A DNA stretch of 64,000 bases from Mactra quadrangularis (taxonomy: Eukaryota > Mollusca > Bivalvia > Venerida > Mactridae), in contig CM046304.1 in NCBI GenBank assembly GCA_025267735.1, positions 28,895,381-28,959,380 on the forward strand, in the 5' to 3' direction. This document shows positions 35,401-44,835 of this stretch, piece by piece. Positions within the stretch are counted from its first letter, which is position 1. Each line of letters opens with the position of its first letter. The notes under the pieces are model-generated. The model made no database searches. It had not been told where the DNA came from and saw only the letters and a list, made by a program, of their open reading frames with translations. The position numbers were made by a program, and so were the translations under genes.

Positions 35401-36563
35401 TGTGTCTCTCTATTATTGTATCCTTTCTTACATTGTACACAAAAGTAGCTACGGTTAAGAAACCCGGTCATTTTCGTGATTACATCAAAATGTTCATCGT
35501 GATAGTACAGGTATATGGGCACACCGCCTTCTGGTCCTTCGTAGATGATGGCGTTAAAATGGTCTTTTGACAAAACATGGATCTGGTAGTTGGGTAAAAT
35601 AGTTTGGAACTTCTTAACTTCTTCTAATCCACATTTCTGTAGAAGAATACCAGCGCGATGATGCAATTCTTCGGCCAATTTGCGTTGAATATGTCGACCC
35701 AATCTAATGTTGTTCCACTGGGGGTGTTTTTCTACTCGCGCTATCGCAGTTACAATAGCTCTGGCACAGCATAATTCGTCGTTGTTGCGTATTTGTATCA
35801 CGCTGCCTTTTGATTTCAAAAGTCGTGATACGTCTACATACGGTTTTTTAGGGTGTCCCTTTCCATGAATGTTTTGCACATGTACAATGTCCACTCGGAA
35901 CGTTTCATCCACGACGAACTGTTGGTATGATTGGAGTACCCGTTCAATCTCAGACAATATTCTATCGACTGTCAATTGGTGACGTGGCATGAATTCCAGT
36001 GTGATAGGGAAATCCAATTCCGGATTGTCCATGGACAAACGTACTAAGTCCGTACCGGGTATCATATGCGTGATATCACTCAGAATTGATCGGAAAACCT
36101 GCTTCAAAGTTTTCAAAATGTTGGGCAGTCCATCTACCTCCATATCCTTGATGTTCACTTTATAGTAGCTTGCCGTTGATTTAAATTTCTCTATTTTTCT
36201 TTCCCCCACTTTCTCAATGTCATAAAAACTAGATGGCTCTTGTTCCATCTTTTGCCGTTTAGCCGCTCCACCTCCTTCCTGGTTATTAACAGAATGCTTC
36301 ACCGCCCAGGGCCAGCCATGTTCTCTATGTAGATGTTCATTAAGCGCATCATCTCTCGTGAACACCTTTAAACATTCAGGACAATGCTGATTGTTCTGGT
36401 TATTATGCTTAAGCATATGTCTTTCAAAATTCTGCTTTCTTGAAAACGACTTCTTGCACGATGTACATCGGTGTTTCCAGTGGTTCATAGCCCTCCTATG
36501 CTGTAATAACTGACTTAGCTTTTGGAAACTAGTCCCACATTCTTCACACTCGTACGTGACCAT
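32406..36563 (-). CDS. Protein-primed family B DNA polymerase with N-terminal zinc fingers (Polinton)
   Basis: An intact 1,385-residue frame, the element's replicase. Three C2H2 fingers occupy residues about 5-82 (C-x2-C-x12-H-x3/5-H). A middle region (about 265-365) has NDELCCARAI and a downstream YYHDEHFDVI, reminiscent of thiol-protease/OTU-like extensions in Polinton polymerases, followed by many CxxC pairs (about 370-490). The exonuclease domain shows FDLEC (about 508), CHNFKGYD (about 604) and YCRSDVDIL (about 734). An inserted EFHGCFWHGCPKC block (about 857) resembles the Vsr-like nuclease-fold insert seen in related polymerases. Polymerase motifs are complete: YDVTSLYP (about 966), LNSFWGKFG (about 1152) and YCDTDSVVF (about 1248). 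No stop or frameshift interrupts it. It is transcribed toward the left end, divergently from the ATPase. The ATG is the first in frame and starts just before finger 1. Confidence 0.97.
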   Translation of the reverse strand: MVTYECEECGTSFQKLSQLLQHRRAMNHWKHRCTSCKKSFSRKQNFERHMLKHNNQNNQHCPECLKVFTRDDALNEHLHREHGWPWAVKHSVNNQEGGGAAKRQKMEQEPSSFYDIEKVGERKIEKFKSTASYYKVNIKDMEVDGLPNILKTLKQVFRSILSDITHMIPGTDLVRLSMDNPELDFPITLEFMPRHQLTVDRILSEIERVLQSYQQFVVDETFRVDIVHVQNIHGKGHPKKPYVDVSRLLKSKGSVIQIRNNDELCCARAIVTAIARVEKHPQWNNIRLGRHIQRKLAEELHHRAGILLQKCGLEEVKKFQTILPNYQIHVLSKDHFNAIIYEGPEGGVPIYLYYHDEHFDVITKMTGFLNRSYFCVQCKKGYNNRETHTCNNPCVYCHQIHSEEDEDWKFCNKCNRHFKNGKCYQMHLQIKSEGGKCTCETYYKCTNCDQTINKKLHKTEHVCHEVYCKTCKDFFVDDHQCFMQPVQMDDISKKSKKTKQQLTKYIFFDLECTQDTLLQCDSGYVPGDNDKCRNCSKSWCGSFRHKPNLCVAHKVCSMCMHETVTPTSNCGKCSNNERVFAGPNTTNDFCKWLFSEENAGATVICHNFKGYDSYPILQYLHENAVLPEVITTGSKYMCINVPVCNIRMIDSLNFIPMPLAGMPGAFGEKEISKGYFPHLYNRDENQHAVLQYLPDIKYYGPDAMKPDARAKFLKWYDDNKNNVFNFQEELLRYCRSDVDILRRCCLKFRTLFMGLTKQDGHSGIDPFERCITIASACHLVYRTLFLEPSTVGIIPPHGYRPEAKQSIMAYQWLMYMSHKKGINIQHGRNYGEKDIGPYKVDGYYEQNGDKIALEFHGCFWHGCPKCYSKTTVNPVTETSMADLYVRTIEKKHFLESQGYKYVSIWECEYTQEVRKNDNMKKFIDSLELVSPLEPREAFFGGRTEGFKLYEDATDEKHIKYYDVTSLYPWVNKTGKIPLGHPQVITENFKDISNYEGLIKCKVLPPRGLHIPVLPVKCNGKLMFSLCRSCAETFQQTECTHTSGERSFIGTWVSDELKEAIAQGYVLQRIYEVWHFDNISQYDPYSKSGGIFTEYVNTFLKVKQEASGWPEWCVDENSRQKYICQYYEREGILLDYDKIEYNPGLRSLAKLMLNSFWGKFGQRANLTQTTHTDNPAQFFDMMTSDQQKVKNVQFINDESVKLEWAYRDDFIETSSKTNVIIAAYTTAQARLKLYSYLKPLGKRVLYCDTDSVVFTSVQGQWEPSLGDYLGDLTDEVSENKITSFVTGGPKNYAYTLLKPANNGNSTVCKVRGITLNFKNCLDINFNTVKDMVTGKGRECVTVVDEHKIVRNPTTGDVITKRECKDYRIVFDKRVIMNNYLTKPYGM

Positions 36564-38235
36564 CTTGACAGTCTAAAGTGTAGAATAAAATTGAATTAGT
36601 TTCGAGTTTCTATATTCATGACAATATATTATGCAACATAAACATACAATATTAGCCCATTTTATTTTACAGGCTATGATTTAAACGTAGCTTACTTTAA
36701 AGTAAATATGATAAATATCCGTCAACGACATAAATGAAAAATAAATGAATAAATGTTTAAATTACTACGTAAAGTATAGGTTTACATAAATCATGGTTTA
36801 AATTGTTACCTGTATCAATACACTAATGAAGATAAAAAAATCGTCTGCTTCCTCTTTATTTCAGCGATGTATACTCGTCCGTTATCTGAGGTATTCTGAA
36901 ATGAAATTGTTGAAACATCTGTATTTATTAATTACCTAAGACGCGGTTTAAACCATGTCAAACAGTTTGCGATTGTACAACAATCCTAAAAATTTACATA
37001 GGAAAAACGGTGCCGCGCTTTCACCCGTAATTGCAATGCCGAGAAACTGTAACGTAGAAACCAGTCATGAATTTATGAGACTATTCTCGTTATTTGAGAA
37101 GTTACATTTACTGTACATATATAAAATATCTTCATAAAATATTAGCAACACCAGGACTTAGCAGGTCCTGGTTAATATTTACAATGTTAAACCTTTAAAT
37201 GCAAAATGTTTCGTCTGCTCGTTTACATGTCAGCACACTTAAGTTATATGAAAGTAGCGTTAAACTTGCTACAGAAGTACATGTACATGTATTTATTCTA
37301 CCGTACGCGAGTTAAAAACTTACCTATGCGTTGTATGAAAATTCGTCTGCTCTCACGATGTTCACACGATAACTGTCGGAGGTAAAATGAAAAGCAGAGT
37401 GATACGATAGGTGTTAAATACGTTTAACTAACAGGTTTAACCTAGTCGTCTGCTTTTAAAAAATCACCAGTGTTTAAATTCGGCGCGTGCCGAATGTAAA
37501 ATTATATGTAAACCTATAGCTTTTTAATGCGCTGATTTTCGGCGCAATTTATTTTTAATCGTAGTCGCGATTGTTAAGTAAAGGGCGAAGATTCGCAGCG
37601 CTTTTCATCGTATACAAATTTAATACTACCGGAACGTTTAAAGATTTATCTAATCGTCTGCATGTAAAATATCAGCGCTGATTAAATTCGACGCCTGCCG
37701 AGTGAAAAATTATATGTAAACCTATAGCTTTTTGAAGAGCAAAACGTTGGCGCGCTTTTCATCATAAGCAATTTCAATAGTACCGCGAATATTAAAGCTT
37801 ACCGCAGTAAATTTCGGCAAATATTTTGCGAAGAACAAAACTGTTGCGCGCTTTTATCAATAACAGTGAATTAAATACCACAGAAGACGGGCATATATTT
37901 TTGAGTAAATTAAAGTCAAACCTAGTAGTAGTTTGAGATAAGGCGTCGCAGTTTAATGAGTAAAGTAAACGAATGAAAACATTAAAAAATATAAAAAATG
38001 TAAGAAGGTTGTGTTTAATTGAGCAGGAAAAGCCAGACGATACTACAAAACTAATGAATACCTTATATTTAATATCCTTGTATTTTCAACCGATCTAACT
38101 CTTCACGGATTCAATCTTGACATGAACAAGATTTAAGAATCAATGGTTTATATAGATATATTGCGAATGCACAGAATCGTCTAAAATAAAGCTTTGATTG
38201 ATCAATTTTAAGAAAATAATAAAAGAATAGATTTC
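36564..38235. promoter_or_regulatory. Divergent intergenic control region of the Polinton
   Basis: 1.67 kb separating the leftward polymerase from the rightward ATPase/integrase pair, so it must hold both promoters. The word TCGTCTGC occurs at 36841, 37211, 37343, 37445 (as GTCGTCTGC) and 37654, and again near both ends of the element (31903 inverted, 42683). A segment of about 90 bp is directly repeated (about 37446-37540 and 37655-37740, sharing AAATTATATGTAAACCTATA). It contains no credible gene; the frame 36955-37137 is short and lacks motifs. A control or replication role is inference. Confidence 0.55.
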
Positions 38236-40232
38236 ATGAAAATGCGTCATTTGTGTGTTAGCTGTCGGAGAGTCAACATGGAGAAGTGTCCGGATTGTTA
38301 TAAGGAATTTAGTCGGAAGGATGCAATGATGCGTCACTTTAAACAGAAACATAGTGTGTCTTTGAGCACATCGACACCGGAAAAAGGAATGTCACCACCA
38401 CCACCGACACCACCACCACCACCACCGGGTGGGTTGCCACCACCACCACCACCACAGAGTGGGTTGCCACCACCACCACCACCACCACCACCACATAGTG
38501 GGTTGCCACCACCACCACCACCACCACCACCACCACCACCACCACCACCACCACCACAGAGTGGGTTGCCACCACCACCACCACCACCACCACCACCACC
38601 ACATAGTGGGTTGCCACCACCACCACCACCACCACCACCACCACCACCACCACCACCACCACCACCACCACCACCACCACCACCACCACCACCACCACAA
38701 GATGAGAACATGGTGTTTCAACATCCATTCACGATGATGATTTCTGGTCCCACGGGTAAGTTGCTTTTTTCTTAAAATAAGTTCGCTGATTTGATGACAG
38801 ATTCTAACTAAAATACGACATTTGTAAATATTGGAAACATTTTGAGAAATGATATGTATTTCTCTGATTTTATTTCAAAGTGTTTCGTCTTTTTTCAGCC
38901 TGTGGGAAGACCACTTTTGTAAAAGAGTTATTACAGCATCGCAATAAAATTCAGCCTTGTATTCAACGGATCGTGTGGCTGTACAAGAGATGGCAACCAA
39001 TGTACACAGTGATTCAGAAAACTGTGGTTCCAAAAGTAGAGTTCATACAAGGAATTCCTACCGATCTAGATGAGGACGATTATTTTAATCCAGGAATAAA
39101 CAATGTACTGATCCTAGACGACTTGTTCTCGGAGACCGGCAAAGATAAACGCATCACGGACTTGTTTACGGAGGGTTCCCACCACAGGTCTCTATCAGTG
39201 ATTTCCATCAATCAAAACTTGTTCGGGAACAAAGATCCAACCCAAAGACGGAACTGTCATTATATCGTGTTGTTTAATAACCCAGTAGACAAACAATCGG
39301 TTATGACACTGGCAAGACAAATGTACCCCGGTAATACGGAACACTTTATGAAGAGATTCAGCAAAGCTACCAGGTACCCGTACGGGTATTTACTGGTGGA
39401 TTTAAAACCGTTCACTCCGGATGCCCAAAGACTGCGATGTATCGAACCAAGGTCACATAAAGCAGATATTGATCACGTGACACATGAAACTATAAAAGAA
39501 GGTGCTGTTCCTCGAGTTTCTCATTCTGTGGTTGAAATTCAAACGGATAGCATCGTGGAATACCCAGACAAGTCAAATCATTCACTGGATAATATAGAAC
39601 ACATTTCTGAAGAAAAATCTGCTAAAAAGGATTCATTTTATTCGTCCGAAAATTCGCCGGATATCATGGAAAATAAGGGCCAACCTTGTGACGATTGTGG
39701 TCAATTATTCGACACGGTTCACGATGTACAGAGACACGTGAAAAAGGGATGGTGTCCCGAAAACAACGAGCCTCTGACTAAGAAACAGAAAGTAGAGAAT
39801 GATGTCATGGAAGAAGATGCAGAGGTAGAAGATAATTCGGGCTACCAACATTTATGGCACTTGGCACAAGACTGTGGTAGAGAAAAGTTCAACAAGCTCT
39901 ATGACCAATACATAAACAATGGCGAGAGCGAAGAAGATGCTGTCGGAATGGCAGAGGATCGTGCACAGCCCTACAAAGAGAAAAACTTTTTTGAGAAATA
40001 CCAGTCTTTACTAGAAAAGTACTGGTTTCCTCTACAGAACAATGCCACTCATCTATCCATCATTGACCAAATAAACAACAGTCATCGCAAAGGAATAGAT
40101 CTAGCAACCGCGGTGAAAAAGACGTTAAATAGAAATAGAAATGCTTTTGAAGACTTATTTGAGCTGGAAGATTCGGATGAAGAGGATAGTGATGAAAGTG
40201 ACGTTAGCGAGGAGGAGTCTGATCACTTATAA
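38236..40232 (+). CDS. P-loop packaging-type ATPase with zinc finger and polyproline tract (Polinton), two exons
   Basis: Exons 38236-38755 and 38899-40232 join in phase through a 143-bp GTAAGT...TTTTTCAG intron that splits the Walker A motif. Splicing restores GPTACGKTT, giving 617 residues. A start at 38278 has the better context (AACATGG) and would give 603. Order: C2H2 finger (CPDC...HFKQKH, about 18-40); a proline tract with SGLPPPP spacers (about 54-155); the FtsK/HerA-superfamily ATPase with Walker A (about 170-179), Walker B NVLILDDLF (about 240-248) and a SINQN sensor-like motif (about 275); a C2HC finger (CDDC...HVKKGWC, about 438); a helical region; and an acidic tail (ELEDSDEEDSDESDVSEEE). 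Relatives pump DNA into capsids, yet no capsid gene is seen here. Its stop lies 57 bp before the integrase start. Confidence 0.9.
38395..38699. repeat. Coding CCA microsatellite in the ATPase
   Basis: An almost pure (CCA)n run broken by five short spacers of the kind GGGTTGCCA, or AGTGGGTTG preceded by CAG or CAT. It encodes the polyproline tract. All six frames are open through it, producing spurious poly-Gly, poly-His, poly-Val and poly-Trp frames on both strands (for example 38334-38711 and 38429-38737). Such a run is expected to vary in length between copies. Confidence 0.97.
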
Positions 40233-40289
40233 AAAAGGTATGTATAGTTCAATGTGATTCATTTCTGTATTGGACTTTAACCAGCGAAC

Positions 40290-41480
40290 ATGGCACCTTG
40301 GGAGGATTATTTAAAAACAATTTATTTCGACCCAAAACACCCAGCCGCCTTTGCTGGGCCGCAAAAACTATACAAAGTTGTGAAGGATGACGGAAAATTC
40401 CATATAGGAATGCATAAAATACGTAAATTCTTACATAATCAGGACTCGTACAGTTTACATAAACCCGTGAGACGACGATTTCAAAGAAATCATGTTGTGA
40501 GCGCGGGAAGAGACGATTTATGGATGGCTGACTTAATGGATATGGTTAAATTCGCCAAATGGAATAATGACTACAAATACATTTTGTTGGTCATAGACAC
40601 ATTCTCCAAATACGTATGGTTACAACCCCTTAAATACAAAACGGGAGAGGCAGTCGCCAGTGCATTTCAGAAGTTATTTGCCAGTACCAAACGAACACCG
40701 GCCAAGTTAATGACTGACAAAGGTATACATTGTTTGTATTTGTTCATCAACGATTTATTTCATACTTCATGATCGTTTGGATGGCTATTACACATTCATT
40801 TATTTTCAGGTCAAGAATTTAAAGCCAAGAAAGTTCAGGATCTCATGAAAAAAGAAGAAATTCGTTACTTTCCTACTCAAAATGAGACGAAGGCGTCCAC
40901 ATCAGAGAGAGCCATTTTGACGCTAAAAACAAGAATCTATCGTTATTTCACTCACGCAGACACGGCTACGTATCTTCCTGTGTTACAAGATGTTGCAGAC
41001 AGTTATAATCGTACTTATCATAGAACGATTGGAATGAGACCATCCGACGTTAAAGTCACCAATGAAGAAGAAGTGCGACTGGCCACCTATTTTGCGCAGA
41101 ACCCCAAGAATAGTACAATGAACACTAAACCTAAACCCTTCAAATTCAAAATTGGCGCCTATGTACGGATTAGTCATCTAAAAACTGCATTCACTCGAGC
41201 GTACGATCAAACTTTTACTCCAGAAGTGTTTAGGGTTTATAGACGCTATTATAGGGGGTCATTACCTATCTATAGACTACGAGATTTACAAGATGAAGAT
41301 ATCAAGGGAACATTTTATCAAAGCGAACTCCAGAAAGTGGATGTTGATTTAAATCAAACATGGAAGATAGACAAAGTGTTAAAAACCCGTGGTTACGGAA
41401 AAAATAAACAATATTTTGTCAAATGGAAATACTATCCTAAAAAGTTTAACAGCTGGATAAACGCTAATGACATTCAATGA
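40290..41480 (+). CDS. DDE integrase with C-terminal chromodomain (Polinton), two exons
   Basis: Exons 40290-40722 and 40810-41480 join in phase across an 87-bp GTATAC...TTTTCAG intron, giving 367 residues. The retroviral-type catalytic core shows WMADLMDM (Asp about 81), VIDTFSKYVW, LMTDKGQEF (Asp about 143, whose Gly codon is split by the intron) and TKASTSERAILTLK (Glu about 177), a complete D-D-E triad with 33 residues between the last two. The N-terminal part FDPKHPAAFAGPQ...HKPVRRRFQRN is typical of Polinton integrases. The C-terminus (about 329-367, WKIDKVLKTRGYG...FVKWKYYPKKFNSWI) is a chromodomain, which may steer insertion to marked chromatin. It would cut and join the element ends, making the 6-bp duplication seen. 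An AATAAA at 41543-41548 follows the stop. Confidence 0.95.
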
Positions 41481-42721
41481 ATATACAAATGTATAAATAT
41501 TTGAATATGTTTTAAATAATGAACTATGATTTATATTCATTTAATAAAATAATAATAAAACATAATTGTTGTTATTTATTTATATATTTGATAGCGCATC
41601 AACATGTAACAGACTACCTGGACCATTTCCATTCATTTACCAGCATTATATAGTTGACCATTTCTCCCTACATAGAGATAGCCTATTTCATGTAACACAT
41701 GTATGATCTGTCGAAAACGGGTATAAAACCCTGAGTTTGCCGGATATAAGTTAGGAAACTAGTGTGCAGTACAGAGACGGATGTCGCTGGTTTGTTCATC
41801 ATGTATATGATTGATTACAAGAATTGCAGATAGCTTTAAACACATATAGTTAAAATATAGTTTGTTGCAATCTAATGTATTAATCGCACAATTGGAAAGC
41901 AGTCATACGATCCGCAGCTTACTTATGATAATCCGCACAGTAAATTCGCTCGGGAGTCATAACATTTAATATTTTAGATAAAAATAACTACTCGTTAAGC
42001 ATTATGCAAAAAGTTTGTCTATGTGTAAATACATAACGCACGAAATATAAATGTTTGTAATCTATGGTGAAATTGTGTTAATTTGTTTTAAAAAAGAGTA
42101 ATAACTGTACAAAGTTAATGGATTTAAACTTTTGAGAATTGATGGAAGTCTTCCAATGTGTCGCATGAGTATGAACATTTGGATTAGCTATCAGCGTACA
42201 ACTGTTTAGTAAACATGAATGAATGTTATCATAACGATTTACGAAAATACTTTTCTGTCATATTGCTTTATTGTTGAATAAACGACCTAGATTTTGACGC
42301 ATACCTTAAGAGTATCGATACTGTTTGCATTAAGGAATATTTGCCAGAGTTTTAATTTATTAGTTGTAAATATACAGCTTGTTTTAGTTAAAGCAATTCA
42401 TATTATTTTGTCTGTGTATTGTTTGCATCAAGAAAATTTCGATACTGAAGTTTATTTTCAAACATAACCGTTTAAAAAGGAAGAGAACTTTTTCTAATTT
42501 TATCGGACACAAATAATGTTTGTCTTACAGTATAAATACATATATATGACTCAGTCGCCGAGGTTAAAATCTAGCCAATAGGGTAGTAGTTGAAAAAAGC
42601 GTGGTAAATTTAAACCGCGAAATTCATATGTAAACACAATCGTCCACTCTATACAACCATAGGTAAATAATGAATACAAAAAGTCGTCTGCTTCAGTTAA
42701 ACCGTTACGCAAGTGGTATCT
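41481..42721. other. Right non-coding region of the Polinton
   Basis: AT-rich with no frame above about 60 codons and no capsid- or protease-like motif. It holds the integrase polyadenylation signal and, near its end (42683-42693), the subterminal motif TCGTCTGCTTC in the orientation mirroring the left end. The frame 42551-42736 on the minus strand runs into the TIR and is not credible. Confidence 0.7.
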
Positions 42722-42835
42722 CAAAAAGCGACTCATTTTATTGATTTTCCAAGATGGCGGTTTATATAGAATAAAGAAGGAAAATGACCGGGGTCATTGA
42801 GTGTGTTGTGATCTGGATGAGCACATATGACTACT
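42722..42835 (-). repeat. Right terminal inverted repeat of the Polinton
   Basis: The reverse complement matches 31755-31868 at 113 of 114 positions. It ends GCACATATGACTACT immediately before the right CTTAGT duplication. Confidence 0.95.
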
Positions 42836-43180
42836 CTTAGTATTAATTGAACCATATACATTCTGCTTATAGTAATGCACAAAGAACATCTCGGTCATTA
42901 TAAAACCGTGTTAACATATTTTTGTTATAAAATGTAGTACAAGACAAGTTTATCATTCTCTTAAGTTTATTTATCCCCTTTACAAAGTCTGTCCAAATTC
43001 ACAACTTTCTATTCAAATCATGTATGTAGAACTTGCCTGAAATATTTAGACAATTCTAAAATGTACAATATAATAATTATATCTTACAAATGGTTCTATC
43101 AAATTGTGTTATCATGCAGGTTCTCTCTAATTGGTTTACAACAAGAAATTATAATGTGCGGGTTAGGGTGAGAAAAAAAA
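42836..43180. repeat. Right target duplication, rest of host unit C and partial unit D
   Basis: Positions 42836-42841 are the right CTTAGT duplication. The sequence then resumes host unit C exactly where 31754 left off (ATTCTGCTTATAGTAATGCAC is shared with unit B). It is followed by the start of a fourth unit, including the conserved block beginning CAATTCTAAAATG near 43058. Similarity to the units fades after about 43180. Confidence 0.9.
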
Positions 43181-44395
43181 TGTAATTAAAGTTTTTAATC
43201 CTTGAATGACAATAATAAATGTGGAACTGTTGTTTGTTTCAATTTTACATTGCGTTACCTTATATTACGTTATTTTTTATATTTTTGCATTCTTCATCAT
43301 TTTTTTCTGACCTCGTTCAGTAGAATTAAAATTTCTAAATCAGACGAGTCTCTGTAACAAACGTCACATGTATAGCTTAGAAGATTTTGTCTATGAAAAC
43401 ATTGACTGTGTTATAAGTACATTTAACGAACGTTGCTATGATGAAATAACATTATATAAAGAGTGTTAATTACATTTTGAAGAACGCACTTTATAAAATG
43501 AACAAACCACCGAATATAATGCTATTCTAACATAAAAACCTCCGTTATATGTACGTATAAGAAAGTCAAGGCTTTCCATGTTTGTCACCTTATATAAGGT
43601 GTACGTCACTAAGATAGATTGATCATTACAAACCTATGTTCTATCTTAAGATTTTTTTGAAGCCATAAATCAAAAAGAACAAATATACAGCAACTTACAT
43701 TTATTATTTAATACTAATTATACTTCTTTTAGTTTTATTAACAGAGGGGCCCGTTTAGAACAAAACTGATTTTGAGTACGGAGTAAAAACTCAGTTTCAA
43801 ATTCCTCGGAAAGGAAAAGTGCCAACTTATTCATACTTACATGTGGGTTTTTATGAATTAATAATGGTAGACTATTTAACTTTAAATGTCTGTTTGAAAA
43901 GACGTAAATAGAGAGACAAAACATATATGCCCGCTGTTAAAACTTAGTATATAAGCACTAATTAAATATGTTGGAATGTATTTAAAATGTCTATAGACCA
44001 TTTTTCAACATTTTTGTAGTTTAATGAGCTATAATTTCGATGTTGGTTCACACATTTCATTGCGCATGCGTTAAACACTTTAACTACTAATGAAGTATCA
44101 GTAATCAATTTAAATCAAATCCCCTTTTGTCGCATGCGGGCCACACACAAAAAACTTACTGTACAATTATCTGAAAGATTTATTTTTACTCTACCAACGT
44201 ACATCATTGATAAATATTTAAGTGGCGTCCCAAAGTAGATGGTGGAAACGTTGAATGAGATGGTAATAGACAACTGAGACCATTATTGATCTTAACGAGC
44301 TTATTTTCTAAAGATGTAGAAATTGTTTGGTCAATTAAGTAGCTGAAGAAAAGGAGAGATCTGCAGTACATTGTCTCTACTTGGAACATTATAGA
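43181..44395. other. No gene seen
   Basis: AT-rich sequence without motif-bearing frames or clear repeats. The frames at 43718-43924 and 44204-44389 have no splice or family support. Confidence 0.4.
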
Positions 44396-44396
44396 T

Positions 44397-44835
44397 CAGA
44401 ATATAACAGAACGAAACTTAGGAGAGCAGAGGGGGATAGAACAATACATAGTAATGCAGAAGTAAGCAGATAAGCACAGAGCAAAGCAGTGCGGAACAGC
44501 ACAGAATAGAGCAGAGCATATATGAGCACAGCTGACAGAACAGAACAGAATATAGCAGAGTAGAACAGAAAAGAAAATAACAGATAATAACAGACCAGAA
44601 CATAGCAGGCAGAACAGAACAGAAAAGAGCAGACCAGAACATAGCTCAGGCAGAACAGAACAGAACATAGCAGAGCAGAACAGAAAAGAGCAGACCAGAA
44701 CATAGCAGACAGAATAGAACAGAACATAGCAGAACAGAACAGAACACAAGAACAGAAAAGAACAGAGCATGGCGGGGCAGGACAGATCAGGACATATAGA
44801 ACAGCTCAGAACAGATCAGGGAACAACAGAACAGA
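44397..44835. repeat. Degenerate AGAAC/AGAGC pentanucleotide array
   Basis: More than 400 bp of purine-rich 5-bp units (CAGAA, AGAGC, AGACC, ATAGC) with a longer-period echo of about 50-60 bp around GAACATAGCAG. It generates Ser/Leu/Cys/Phe-rich frames on the minus strand (44389-44727, 44396-44770, 44418-44642) that are not genes. Confidence 0.9.

Larger units (their letters stand above)
31755..42835. mobile_element. Polinton/Maverick-type DNA transposon, 11,081 bp, without visible capsid genes
   Basis: It is bounded by 114-bp TIRs (one mismatch) that start AG and end CT, and by a perfect 6-bp target duplication. It encodes a family B DNA polymerase on the minus strand and a P-loop ATPase and DDE integrase on the plus strand, all with intact frames. 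Polintons are usually 15-20 kb and also encode major and minor capsid proteins and a maturation protease. Here the gaps at 31869-32405, 36564-38235 and 41481-42721 hold no frame near the required size. The near-identical ends and undamaged genes point to a young insertion. It sits inside a tandem host repeat. The missing genes could mean a deletion derivative or a lineage that lives without capsids. Confidence 0.95.

Noticed and set aside
38334..38737. Open frames encoding long poly-Gly, poly-Val, poly-Trp and poly-His on both strands
   Set aside because: They are alternative readings of the (CCA)n tract; only the plus-strand proline frame is continuous with a zinc finger and a P-loop ATPase.
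36564..42721. Hidden capsid (double jelly-roll) or adenovirus-like protease gene in the Polinton gaps
   Set aside because: Every frame in the gaps is broken by stops within about 60-70 codons, and no protease catalytic or capsid-like motif was recognised.
44389..44770. Overlapping frames of 74-124 codons rich in Cys, Leu, Phe and Ser, resembling membrane proteins
   Set aside because: They are translations of a degenerate pentanucleotide array.
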